A DNA stretch of 64,000 bases from Bacillus sp. HNG (GTDB taxonomy: Bacteria; Bacillota; Bacilli; Bacillales; Bacillaceae_L). A program made the translations under genes and the position numbers. The notes beneath the pieces are model-generated. The model searched no databases, had not been told where the DNA came from, and saw nothing but the letters and a program-made list of their open reading frames with translations. Shown piece by piece: positions 1-8,150 of this stretch (its first letter is position 1; each line of letters starts with the position of its first letter). The DNA lies in assembly GCF_003400205.1 (NCBI RefSeq), contig NZ_QUQV01000006.1, positions 186,001 to 250,000 on the forward strand. Reading direction: 5' to 3'.

Positions 1-963
1 AAAAAAGATTACACGTGAATCAATGGGGAGCTTATTGTAATAAGGTCTCCATTTTTCGATTTCAGTTCGGACGGCTTGCACCTTTTTACCGAGAATATAG
101 CAAATAAGGAACGATAGGATGCTTGCTATTGCAGTCACGAGTAAAATCAATTGACTTCGTTTATAGGTGTCAAATTGAATCATCAATGGGTTTGAGGCAG
201 AAAGTGTTACTGGTACTGCAATATTACCTTCAAGGATTCCAATATCAGAAGGAATAATCGACTCGAGCAATTCGAAATCATGATAGGGACTAAAATGAAT
301 AAAATGCTCCCTCGTAATGGGGTAATCCTTAAGAAAATAGGTATTTTCCTCACTCATAGCGGTTTCAATGGAATCATCATTTGTTCGTTTAATATTGGTA
401 TAAACTTTTCCTGTTGTAGGATTAGTAAAATAATAGATGAACTTCTTTTTATATGTTTCATATTGCGATTTGTAACCTTCTCTTGCTTTGTAAAATTCCT
501 CAATGCTTTTTTCTTTTTCCTTTATAATCTTGTTTTTTACATAGTCATCGCTTTTGAAATTCTTTGTAATGTCTTCAATCTTTTGATCGCGTTCAGCTAT
601 GTATGTATCAGCTATGTCTTGGTAGTTCGCGTTCAAGGCATCTTGAATTCGTCCTTCGTATTGTAAGTTAATGTTCTCAATTTGTTCGGGAAGGTCGCCA
701 TAGCGATAGCGGTGCTCGTTGATTTCTTCTTCCGTCACGATTATTGATTCTTTGGCTTCCTCTACGGTCATATCATAAAGCTCATACATGCTAACATAAC
801 CGGCGAACTGACCTAGTTCATCTTGAAAGTATGGAGTGTGAAAATAATCTTGGTAGATATAATCATTGCCATTTGCGATTACGGACAAGAGACCACATAG
901 ACCAAATGTATACAATAGAGCTATCAAACCAATTGTCATTTTACCTTTCCATTTTGTAGCCAA
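1..963 (-). CDS. Sensor histidine kinase, N-terminal part (runs off left edge)
   Basis: Reading leftwards from the response-regulator gene there is an open frame of about 320 codons that leaves the window without a stop. It starts with a Lys-rich stretch and a hydrophobic segment (first membrane helix), followed by roughly 200 residues of charged, helix-rich extracytoplasmic sequence. A second hydrophobic segment (residues 275-295, ILLVTAIASILSFLICYILG) lies near the edge. This is the sensor half of a membrane histidine kinase; HAMP and catalytic domains would lie outside. Start: TTG at 963 overlaps the regulator gene by 23 bp and gives a positively charged N terminus. The alternative ATG at 939 sits just behind the regulator stop. 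The adjacent OmpR-type regulator is its obvious partner. The signal sensed cannot be told. Confidence 0.8.
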   Translation of the reverse strand, partial: MATKWKGKMTIGLIALLYTFGLCGLLSVIANGNDYIYQDYFHTPYFQDELGQFAGYVSMYELYDMTVEEAKESIIVTEEEINEHRYRYGDLPEQIENINLQYEGRIQDALNANYQDIADTYIAERDQKIEDITKNFKSDDYVKNKIIKEKEKSIEEFYKAREGYKSQYETYKKKFIYYFTNPTTGKVYTNIKRTNDDSIETAMSEENTYFLKDYPITREHFIHFSPYHDFELLESIIPSDIGILEGNIAVPVTLSASNPLMIQFDTYKRSQLILLVTAIASILSFLICYILGKKVQAVRTEIEKWRPYYNKLPIDSRVIFF

Positions 964-1633
964 TGCCCCATACCACCTTTAAATATCTAGGATTTTTTGC
1001 GTCAATTTCAATTTTTTCACGGATTTTCCGGATGTGAACTGCTACCGTATTTTCCGCGTTATAGCTTGGTTCTTTCCATACCCGTTCATAGATTTCAGTG
1101 ATTGAGAACACTCGACCAGCGTTGGTCATAAGCAATTCAACGATTTTATATTCGATTGGGGTGAGTTTCACAGGCTCGCCGTGAACCGCTACTTCTTTTG
1201 CATTCTTGTCGAGTGTCAAACCATTAAGGTCAATCACTTTGTTGGCACCTTCATACGTACCAAACGTGACATATCGTCTCAACTGTGATTTTACACGTGC
1301 GACTAGCTCCATAGGGTTGAACGGCTTTGTAACATAATCATCAGCGCCAACCTGGAGTCCTAAAATCTTATCCGTATCTTCACTTTTTGCACTTAAAATG
1401 ATAATGGGAATATTTTGGGTCTCCCGGATTTTAAAAGTTGCCGAAATCCCATCCAGTTTAGGCATCATCACGTCTAAAATAATCAGATGAACCTGGTTTT
1501 CATGTAATATCTCCAATGCCTCGACTCCATCTTTTGCCTTCAACACGGTGATTCCTTCATTTTTTAAGTAAATCTCAATCGCATCCCGAATCTCTTTTTC
1601 ATCATCAACAACTAGCACAAAATAATGATCCAT
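941..1633 (-). CDS. OmpR/PhoB-family response regulator
   Basis: 230 residues, the usual length. The N-terminal receiver domain shows the acidic pair (VVDDE, residues 8-12), the phospho-acceptor Asp in LIILDVMMPKLDG near residue 54, the switch Ser in LSAK near 81 and the conserved Lys in TKPF near 103. The C-terminal winged helix ends in the typical VHIRKIREKIE and GIGYKMER segments. It is transcribed first, with the partial sensor kinase directly downstream and overlapping, so the pair forms one two-component operon. The target genes cannot be named from this window. Confidence 0.93.
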   Translation of the reverse strand: MDHYFVLVVDDEKEIRDAIEIYLKNEGITVLKAKDGVEALEILHENQVHLIILDVMMPKLDGISATFKIRETQNIPIIILSAKSEDTDKILGLQVGADDYVTKPFNPMELVARVKSQLRRYVTFGTYEGANKVIDLNGLTLDKNAKEVAVHGEPVKLTPIEYKIVELLMTNAGRVFSITEIYERVWKEPSYNAENTVAVHIRKIREKIEIDAKNPRYLKVVWGIGYKMER

Positions 1634-1835
1634 TGTTCACCCAACCTTCTAATCCGCTTTCATTGGTTCTATCATAACCGGTAAATCTTAACATTCCATA
1701 TCAAAAAGTCTTAAGAATTTCTTAACATTATTTAAACCTAAATGAACTCTTTGTTTATTCATCATTTTATACTACAAAACTAGGGGATTGTAGAAAAGTA
1801 TTTTAATAGTAGAGGTTCAATGAGGATTCAAATGT

Positions 1836-1865
1836 AAAAAAATAGGCCCAAATTGAATTGGGCTC
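1836..1865 (-). terminator. Rho-independent terminator after the DUF3231 gene
   Basis: Read on the minus strand, GAGCCCAA and TTTGGGCC form a short GC-containing stem followed by seven T residues, about 20 bp after the stop codon of the DUF3231 gene. Confidence 0.7.
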
Positions 1866-1882
1866 TTTGATACAAGGTTATA

Positions 1883-2875
1883 TTATAGTTCTCGCTGAAT
1901 GGCTCCAGGTACTTTTTCCAACCATTCCTTTTTAATGAGGAATTTCGTAACCTTTTCTGAAAATGCGCCAGCTTTGGCGATTTGTGCAATATAGGCTGCA
2001 AGTAAATCATGCTTCATAACCGATCCAAGTGAATATCCGTAAAGGGATAATAGACTTCCAAACAACCCAGCCATGTGGGAAACAATGATTCGGTCAGAGA
2101 AAACTCTTTTCTTAGAATCCGTTACTTCTGCAGAATAAACAGGTGGGGTTGGTAAGTGCTCTTCCTGCAATAAGTCAGTTAAGGCATGACTTTGTTTTTT
2201 AACAACCGTGACTCCATTCGAAAGAAGTTCAAGCGTTTCTACTGAATCCGTGGTTTGAGCAAAACCTGTAAAGAGAGTTTCCGTGATGTTGAGTAGGTCA
2301 ATGATTGAATATAAATTGGCAATTTCCATACTGTTCATCGGGCGGGTACTTCCAAACCAGCCATTCAGATAACTGCTTCTATGGATATGCTCTGGCGACG
2401 TTGGTGTAGGTAAATGTGGTGTTCGCCAATATATACCTTTGGATAGAAGGAGATCAACCACTCTTTCATATAGCCCAATGGTAGACTGTAAACATTCCAT
2501 ATTATATTTACGGACATCAGCCCTTGTGGATAAAGAGAGTGCTTTTGAATGAAATTCAAGGCCGAGCCTAGTAGCCTTATGTAGATAAATTAACAAGAAG
2601 CGATCAGAAAATAAAGAAGGTGAGTTTTTATCAATGTCCGATTTAGAAAAACCCACTGGGATTGGATAGCCTGCGTTACTAAGAATCTCATTTCGAGTTC
2701 GAAGCATTTTAATCGTGTTCTCAAGAGCATACTCATATAGATTTTTAATTTCTCCATCTTTCGAATGTTCCTGAAATATGGTTAAGTACCACATTGACAT
2801 TTCATTAATCGAGTAACCAGTCCAAAGATAGCCTAGCTCTGAAGCGGTTAAGGGTATTGACTTTGGGTCACTCAT
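1883..2875 (-). CDS. DUF3231 family protein
   Basis: 330 residues without signal peptide or clear membrane segments. The sequence looks like two repeats of a four-helix domain: each half begins with a leucine/serine segment containing LTASELGYLW or MNSMEIANLYSI and continues with long amphipathic helices. This matches the DUF3231 family, common in spore-forming Bacillaceae and of unknown biochemical function. The start codon overlaps the stop of the preceding oxidoreductase by one base (TAATG), so the two are translationally coupled. The DUF3231 assignment is by recollection of family features, not by a search. Confidence 0.75.
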   Translation of the reverse strand: MSDPKSIPLTASELGYLWTGYSINEMSMWYLTIFQEHSKDGEIKNLYEYALENTIKMLRTRNEILSNAGYPIPVGFSKSDIDKNSPSLFSDRFLLIYLHKATRLGLEFHSKALSLSTRADVRKYNMECLQSTIGLYERVVDLLLSKGIYWRTPHLPTPTSPEHIHRSSYLNGWFGSTRPMNSMEIANLYSIIDLLNITETLFTGFAQTTDSVETLELLSNGVTVVKKQSHALTDLLQEEHLPTPPVYSAEVTDSKKRVFSDRIIVSHMAGLFGSLLSLYGYSLGSVMKHDLLAAYIAQIAKAGAFSEKVTKFLIKKEWLEKVPGAIQREL

Positions 2876-3978
2876 TAGGACATCATCCCTTTTTTTATTT
2901 TTATATATGGGCGAAGTAAATAGCTTGCTACTCTTATCGGATTAATTGTTTTTGTAAGAAATAAAGTTTCACCCCAGTATCCTTGTAGGGACCGAATCAT
3001 TCGGTCTAGTCCTTCATTGGACAAATGCTCCATTGTTCGTCTTAACACAAGTGCATCTTCGTAGCTTTGACGAAGCGGTTCCATTAATTTATGATAATCA
3101 CCCAACCCGCATAAATCATAGGCAGCATATACTCCACTTACTATCGATGCATACTGACCAAATCCCATAAAAGGCATCATCGTACCAAAATTATTCCCAA
3201 CGTAGAAGGTATTGCCTATCCGGGGAGAATGACAGATTCCCATTAGATAATGAGTAATTTGAAACTGATCTGTAATGGGTAATTCCTGTTTGAGATATGA
3301 GCGAACCTTATGGTAAAACACTTCCCAAAGCTGATCGATGTTCACATCGTTATTTTCAGGTAAATCCGGAATGGCTATCGAAATGCATGCTTCTTTTTCT
3401 GAGTATGGGATAAGGAAGCAATACCCATAGGGAGACATGTCATAATCCATCCAAGCCATGACTGTATAACGATCAAAAGAACCTTCAACAGTTGCGCCTT
3501 TTATAGACACAGATAAATCTATTCTGAAATTTTTAGTCTCCTTTGCATAAGCGCCATCTCCAGTTGCTATGACCACATGGGTATATTCACTAAGCAATTC
3601 TTCATATGTTTTCTTTGAGTTGAAATGAATCGGTGATTTCGTTTGTTGCCTTAATTGAAATTCAAATGAATCCTCATCTCTGCCACGTATATTTGTAAAC
3701 CCAAGATGCCCTTCGATGACTGCCTTTTCACTTTTTGAGAAAAGCTCCATTTTCTGAATGCTTGATGTTGGTTTAAGGTAAATTCCATAATCATCTGACA
3801 AGGAGGCTATGCAATCCTGGACTGGTCGAGTAAAGATGTCTAGTAAGACTTCTCCATTAACAAATCTGTCTCCCACTTTGCTTCTATTTTCAAAAATGGT
3901 TGGAGCTATCCCGTTCTTTTCAAGGGTAATGGCACACGCTAAACCTGAAAGTCCAGCCCCCATAATAGCAATTTCCAT
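2875..3978 (-). CDS. NAD(P)/FAD-dependent oxidoreductase
   Basis: 367 residues. The N terminus carries a Rossmann dinucleotide-binding fingerprint (IMGAGLSGLACAITLEKNG, residues 5-23) with an acidic residue after the second strand (FEN), typical of FAD binding. A second FAD contact resembling ATGDGAYA lies near residue 140, and the region GNNFGTMMPFMGFGQY near residue 260 looks like the C-terminal FAD-contact loop of geranylgeranyl-reductase or monooxygenase-like flavoproteins. The substrate is unknown. It is the first gene of a two-gene operon with the DUF3231 protein. It could act on a lipid or quinone-like molecule, but nothing here proves it. Confidence 0.8.
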   Translation of the reverse strand: MEIAIMGAGLSGLACAITLEKNGIAPTIFENRSKVGDRFVNGEVLLDIFTRPVQDCIASLSDDYGIYLKPTSSIQKMELFSKSEKAVIEGHLGFTNIRGRDEDSFEFQLRQQTKSPIHFNSKKTYEELLSEYTHVVIATGDGAYAKETKNFRIDLSVSIKGATVEGSFDRYTVMAWMDYDMSPYGYCFLIPYSEKEACISIAIPDLPENNDVNIDQLWEVFYHKVRSYLKQELPITDQFQITHYLMGICHSPRIGNTFYVGNNFGTMMPFMGFGQYASIVSGVYAAYDLCGLGDYHKLMEPLRQSYEDALVLRRTMEHLSNEGLDRMIRSLQGYWGETLFLTKTINPIRVASYLLRPYIKIKKGMMS

Positions 3979-4167
3979 TTAAAAAAACTTCCTCCCAAAA
4001 TGGCTACAGTACGAGCATTCCCATACATGAAATAATAAATGTATCCATAATTTCCAAATAACTGGATAATGTTTTTGGTTGGTAAAGATTACAGTAAAAA
4101 CGATGGGTTCGAAAAGTGGTTTCAGGCTTCAACGTTTTTTTAGAAAAGCCTCTGTTTTTAAAAAAAG

Positions 4168-4210
4168 TTAGTTGTTTCACTATACAAAGTCAACGCGATA
4201 TGATTATAAT
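4168..4210 (+). promoter_or_regulatory. GH43 promoter with degenerate XylR-type operator
   Basis: A -10 box TATAAT (4205-4210) is preceded at 18 bp by TATACA (4181-4186). The -35 is overlapped by a degenerate dyad, TTAGTT at 4168 and ACAAAGTCAA at 4184-4193. The dyad has the same spacing to the promoter as the near-perfect XylR operator at xylA (6630-6654): the -35 begins at dyad position 14 in both. Control of GH43 by XylR is inferred. Confidence 0.5.
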
Positions 4211-4250
4211 AATGGTATAAGTATCATAAAAGTTATTGGAGGCTGTTATG

Positions 4251-5237
4251 ATGAAAAACACAAAACCTAATGAACCAATCGTTACACATATCTTTACGGC
4301 AGATCCATCAGCGCATGTTTTTGAAGGCAAGCTTTATATTTATCCTTCTCATGACCTTGAACACGATGAACCGTCCAATGACAATGGGGACCAATATAAA
4401 ATGGAAGACTACCATGTTTTATCCATGGAGGATATAGACGGACCTGTTGTAGATCATGGGGAAGTGCTTCACGTAAAAGATGTGCCATGGGCAAGTAAAC
4501 AAATGTGGGCACCAGATGCTGCATATAAAAACGGCAAATATTATTTTTACTTCCCGGCACGCGATAAGGATGGCATTTTCCGAATTGGAGTTGCAACTGG
4601 TGCTAGTCCTGCAGGACCTTTTACACCTGAGAAAAGCTATATTCCAGGGAGCTTCAGTATCGATCCTGCTGTTTTTGTGGACGATGATAACCGGGCTTAT
4701 ATGTACTTTGGTGGACTGTGGGGCGGCCAGTTAGAAAAATGGCAGACTGGCACTTTTAAAGCAGAAGTTACTGAAGGACCAGCTTCAACAGAACCAGCTT
4801 TGGGACCAATCGTTGCTGAATTAACTGACGATATGCTTACTTTTAAAAATGATCCTAAGGAAATTAAAATCGTCGATAATAAGGGAAATCCAATCTTAGC
4901 AGGTGACGAGGACCGTCGATATTTTGAAGGACCATGGGTTCATAAATACAATGGACTTTACTATCTCTCATATTCAACTGGTTCCACTCATAAAATTGTA
5001 TATGCTGTCAGCGAGAATCCGCAGGGACCATTTGTATTTAAAGGTACAATTTTGACACCTGTTATCGGTTGGACTACTCACCATTCAATCGTCGAATTTA
5101 AAGACAAATGGTATCTTTTTTATCACGATTGTTCCTTATCAAATGGGGTTAACCATAAGCGTAGTGTTAAATTCACAGAGCTAAAATACAATGAAGATGG
5201 AACGATCCAAACGATTGATCCGTATGGTGATAAATAA
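4251..5237 (+). CDS. Glycoside hydrolase family 43 (beta-xylosidase / arabinofuranosidase type)
   Basis: 328 residues in a five-bladed propeller family. The three catalytic acids of GH43 are visible: the general-base Asp in FTADPSAHVF (about residue 18), the pKa-tuning Asp in SIDPAVFVDDD (about 138) and the acid Glu in YFEGPWVHKYNG (about 226). There is no signal peptide, so it acts in the cytoplasm on imported oligosaccharides, probably removing xylose or arabinose. The ATG at 4251 lies 8 nt after GGAGG (4238-4242); an ATG at 4248 and a TTG at 4236 are less well placed. Convergent with xylR and inside a xylose locus, which supports action on xylo-oligosaccharides. The exact specificity cannot be read from sequence. 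Confidence 0.9.
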   Translation: MKNTKPNEPIVTHIFTADPSAHVFEGKLYIYPSHDLEHDEPSNDNGDQYKMEDYHVLSMEDIDGPVVDHGEVLHVKDVPWASKQMWAPDAAYKNGKYYFYFPARDKDGIFRIGVATGASPAGPFTPEKSYIPGSFSIDPAVFVDDDNRAYMYFGGLWGGQLEKWQTGTFKAEVTEGPASTEPALGPIVAELTDDMLTFKNDPKEIKIVDNKGNPILAGDEDRRYFEGPWVHKYNGLYYLSYSTGSTHKIVYAVSENPQGPFVFKGTILTPVIGWTTHHSIVEFKDKWYLFYHDCSLSNGVNHKRSVKFTELKYNEDGTIQTIDPYGDK

Positions 5238-5247
5238 GAGAGAAGGA

Positions 5248-5277
5248 ATCGGCAGGTTCAGCCTGTCGATTTTTTTT
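5248..5277 (+). terminator. Terminator after GH43
   Basis: ATCGGCAGG and CCTGTCGAT form a 9-bp stem with a TTCAG loop, followed by a run of eight T residues. Confidence 0.9.
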
Positions 5278-5280
5278 GTA

Positions 5281-5310
5281 AAAAAGCCCTGCTTATAATG
5301 GGAAGCAGGG
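5281..5310 (-). terminator. Terminator after xylR
   Basis: On the minus strand CCCTGCTT / AAGCAGGG (8 bp) is followed by CTTTTTT. It lies about 30 bp after the xylR stop and faces the GH43 terminator. Confidence 0.85.
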
Positions 5311-5338
5311 GGAAGAGGCAGGCAAATCTACTCCTAGT

Positions 5339-6484
5339 CTATACTTTGATAAAGTTATCAACCACAAATGCTGAGACACCAAGGGATGTAGAGTATTTTT
5401 CAAGCTTTGAAAAGTTGAGCAACAGGTTATTTTGGTGGAATGAGAGTGTGTGTTTTTCAACTGTATTCCGTATCGGTGCTTCAATCCATTCTTTTGCTAG
5501 TGCTAGTCGGTTTCCGATGATGACCTGCTCTGGATTAAATGTATTAATGATATTATTAATACCAAATCCTAGATAGTTGCCAATCGTTTCAAATAGCTCT
5601 TTTGCTTTTTTATCGCCGTTTTTTGCTAATTGGATGAGCTCATCCAATGATTCAACTCTTGAGTCAGCCATTTCTAGTAGAGCCTGTTCTGATGCATATG
5701 CTTCCCAACAGCCACGGCTTCCACAATTACAGCGTTTCCCGTTCATATCAATAATCATATGGCCCATTTCACCAGAAAATCCATTCTTACCCTTGTAAAG
5801 TTCTTTGTTGACAATGATTCCTACACCGATTCCAATACCTGCGCTAATATAAAGGATATTGTCTTGGTCCTGTCCGGCACCAAATTGCTGTTCACCAACA
5901 GCTCCGGCATTTGCTTCGTTTTCAATGATAACAGGAACATTGTAAAGTTTTTCGAGATCTTCTTTAAACTGGATATTGCTCCAACCAAGGTTTGGCGCAA
6001 GAAGGATGGCACCCTCATTGTTCACGATTCCCGGTACACCAACCCCGATTCCAACAATACCATATCTGCTTTTAGGCATTTCGGCTATTAACGACTGGAT
6101 CATACCTTGGACAACACTCATGATTGTTGCATATGAGGTGCGAGTTACAGTTTGATTTTTTTCAATTAGTATATTGCCTTTTAAATCGGTGAGGACAGAT
6201 AGCACATAATTTACACCGATATCAACCCCGATTGCATACCCCGCATCCTTATTAAAATGGAGAATGACAGGACGGCGTCCGCCACTTGAAACCCCAGGAC
6301 CCGATTCGAAAATCAAATCTTCCTCTAATAATTCAGTTACTAATGTTGAAACAGTGGTTTTATTTAAGCCTGAAACTTGAGCGATGTCTGCTCGTGAAAT
6401 CGGCTCTTTTTCGATAATTAGTTGCAAAACAAGTGCTTTATTATTTTTTTTCACAACCTGTTGATTCCATGTCATCGTTCCCAA
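5339..6484 (-). CDS. xylR: ROK-family xylose repressor XylR
   Basis: 381 residues. The N-terminal winged helix-turn-helix (QVVKKNNKALVLQLI, ISRADIAQVSGLNKTTVSTL, residues 9-49) is followed by a ROK sugar-binding domain with GVDIGVNYVLSVLTDLKG (about 94-111) and the ROK zinc motif CNCGSRGCWEAY (about 255-266). ROK repressors of this type bind xylose and release their operator. Start: a TTG at 6484 lies 8 nt after AAGGAG, whereas the in-frame ATG at 6475 is 17 nt away, so TTG is preferred. It is divergent from xylA, whose promoter carries a matching operator, as in other Bacillus xyl loci. The neighbouring GH43 promoter has a weaker copy. Confidence 0.95.
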   Translation of the reverse strand: MGTMTWNQQVVKKNNKALVLQLIIEKEPISRADIAQVSGLNKTTVSTLVTELLEEDLIFESGPGVSSGGRRPVILHFNKDAGYAIGVDIGVNYVLSVLTDLKGNILIEKNQTVTRTSYATIMSVVQGMIQSLIAEMPKSRYGIVGIGVGVPGIVNNEGAILLAPNLGWSNIQFKEDLEKLYNVPVIIENEANAGAVGEQQFGAGQDQDNILYISAGIGIGVGIIVNKELYKGKNGFSGEMGHMIIDMNGKRCNCGSRGCWEAYASEQALLEMADSRVESLDELIQLAKNGDKKAKELFETIGNYLGFGINNIINTFNPEQVIIGNRLALAKEWIEAPIRNTVEKHTLSFHQNNLLLNFSKLEKYSTSLGVSAFVVDNFIKV

Positions 6485-6629
6485 TTTTAAAACTCCTTAT
6501 TTGGTATTTTTTCAATTGTATCACAAAACTTAGTATGATGAATATACAAACGGTAGACTTATTGTAATTAAGAGTATCAGGTGAAAATTCCCTTTATTGA
6601 AGAAAGCAAAGTAAAAACTTTACCCGTAC

Positions 6630-6654
6630 TTAGTTTATCATATAGACAAACTAA
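6630..6654. promoter_or_regulatory. XylR operator of xylA
   Basis: TTAGTTTATC and GACAAACTAA form a 10-bp inverted repeat (one mismatch) around a 5-bp centre. The arms match the known Bacillus XylR operator, built of TTAGTTTGTT-like half-sites. It overlaps the -35 box, as expected for a repressor. Confidence 0.85.
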
Positions 6655-6671
6655 AAACACGGTGCTATAAT
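6643..6671 (+). promoter_or_regulatory. xylA promoter
   Basis: TAGACA (6643-6648), a 17-bp spacer and a perfect TATAAT (6666-6671), about 95 bp before the xylA start. Confidence 0.8.
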
Positions 6672-6714
6672 TGGGGTGTAAAAAGCTTATAGATTATAAG
6701 TTTTAGATATTGTT

Positions 6715-6730
6715 TTGAAAGCATTTACAT
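6715..6730 (+). promoter_or_regulatory. Candidate CcpA site (cre) in the xylA leader
   Basis: TTGAAAGCATTTACAT resembles the catabolite-responsive element consensus with one deviation at the central CG. A downstream cre in the xylA leader is known in other Bacillus species. Function here is inferred. Confidence 0.5.
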
Positions 6731-6765
6731 GAATAAAAACTATAAAAAACTAGGAGGAACACCCC

Positions 6766-8082
6766 ATGGCTTATTTTGAATCAGTGAACAAAATTCAATA
6801 TGAAGGACCAAAATCAACAAATCCTTTTGCATTTAAATATTACAATCCAGAAGAAAAAATCAATGGTCAGACAATGGAGGAACTTCTTCGTTTCTCAGTA
6901 GCGTATTGGCACACATTTACTGCAAATGGCTCAGACCCATTTGGAGTCGGAACTGCAATCCGTCCATGGGATCACTTAAAAGGATTAGACTTAGCAAAGG
7001 CCCGCGTTGAAGCGTCATTTGAGCTTTTTGAGAAATTAGATGTTCCATTCTTTGCGTTCCATGATGTAGATATTTCACCAGAAGGAAGCACATTGAAGGA
7101 AACAAATGAAAATCTTGATGTCATTGTAGCGATGATTAAAGATTACATGAAAACTAGCAAGGTTAAATTACTTTGGAATACAGCAAACATGTTCACAAAT
7201 CCACGTTATACACATGGTGCTGCAACTTCTCCTAATGCAGATGTGTTTGCCTACTCTGCAGCGAAAGTGAAAAAAGGTTTAGAAGTAGCAAAAGAACTTG
7301 GCGCAGAAAACTATGTGTTCTGGGGTGGACGTGAAGGCTACGAAACTTTATTAAATACAGATATGAAGCTTGAGATGGACAACTTAGCTCGTTTCTTCCA
7401 CATGGCAGTTGACTATGCGAAGGAAATCGGCTTAAATGTACCGTTCTTAATCGAGCCTAAACCAAAAGAGCCAACAAAACATCAATATGATTTTGACGTA
7501 GCAACTGGTCTAGCATTCTTGCAAAAATATGACTTAACAGACTACTTCAAGTTTAATATTGAAGCAAACCACGCAACACTTGCTGGCCATACATTTGAAC
7601 ATGAGTTAAGAACAGCACGTATCAACGGTATGCTTGGTTCAGTTGACGCAAACCAAGGGGATACATTACTTGGATGGGATACGGATGAATTCCCAACAGA
7701 CCTTTACACGAACACATTAGCCATGTATGAAATTTTGAAAAATGGTGGACTTGGTAAGGGTGGTTTAAACTTCGATGCGAAGGTAAGAAGAGGTTCATTC
7801 GATACTGACGACCTATTCCACGCGCATATCGCAGGTATGGATGCATTTGCAATCGGATTAAAAGTGGCGAATAAATTAATTGAGGATAAAGTTCTTGATA
7901 GCTTTGTTGAAGAGCGCTATAGCAGTTATACTAAGGGTATCGGCTTAGATATCGTTGAAGGAAAAACAAACTTCCGTGAGCTTGAGGCATATGCACTTGG
8001 ATTAACAGAAATCAAAAATACATCTGGCAGAACAGAACGCTTAAAAGGATTAATAAATCAATATCTATTAGAGACTCTTTAA
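6766..8082 (+). CDS. xylA: Xylose isomerase
   Basis: 438 residues, standard for the long class II enzyme, converting D-xylose to D-xylulose in the cytoplasm. Visible signatures: the catalytic His and Asp in [13 protein letters not shown] (about 98-110), [10 protein letters not shown], the metal-binding Glu in [16 protein letters not shown] (about 230-240) and in [13 protein letters not shown], and the metal-binding Asp/His region of SVDANQGD and WDTDEFP. GGAGG precedes the ATG by 9 nt. It heads the xylA-xylB-reductase series and is preceded by a XylR operator and a candidate cre. A perfect hairpin separates it from xylB, which may give more xylA than xylB mRNA. Confidence 0.97.
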   Translation: MAYFESVNKIQYEGPKSTNPFAFKYYNPEEKINGQTMEELLRFSVAYWHTFTANGSDPFGVGTAIRPWDHLKGLDLAKARVEASFELFEKLDVPFFAFHDVDISPEGSTLKETNENLDVIVAMIKDYMKTSKVKLLWNTANMFTNPRYTHGAATSPNADVFAYSAAKVKKGLEVAKELGAENYVFWGGREGYETLLNTDMKLEMDNLARFFHMAVDYAKEIGLNVPFLIEPKPKEPTKHQYDFDVATGLAFLQKYDLTDYFKFNIEANHATLAGHTFEHELRTARINGMLGSVDANQGDTLLGWDTDEFPTDLYTNTLAMYEILKNGGLGKGGLNFDAKVRRGSFDTDDLFHAHIAGMDAFAIGLKVANKLIEDKVLDSFVEERYSSYTKGIGLDIVEGKTNFRELEAYALGLTEIKNTSGRTERLKGLINQYLLETL

Positions 8083-8094
8083 TTCATAGACTTA

Positions 8095-8130
8095 AAAATG
8101 TGCTGGATGTATGTTGCTCCAGCACATTTT
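8095..8130 (+). terminator. xylA-xylB intergenic hairpin (partial terminator)
   Basis: A perfect 12-bp stem (AAAATGTGCTGG / CCAGCACATTTT) with a 12-nt loop sits between the xylA stop and the xylB ribosome-binding site. The T-tract is short, so it may attenuate or protect mRNA rather than fully terminate. Confidence 0.65.
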
Positions 8131-8150
8131 CATAGAAAAGGATGATTCGT

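Noticed and set aside
280-666. Plus-strand open frame of 128 codons
   Set aside because: It is antisense to the partial sensor kinase, which continues through the whole region with matching membrane and sensor features.
5298-6091. Several plus-strand open frames
   Set aside because: All lie antisense to xylR and have no ribosome-binding sites or recognisable domains.
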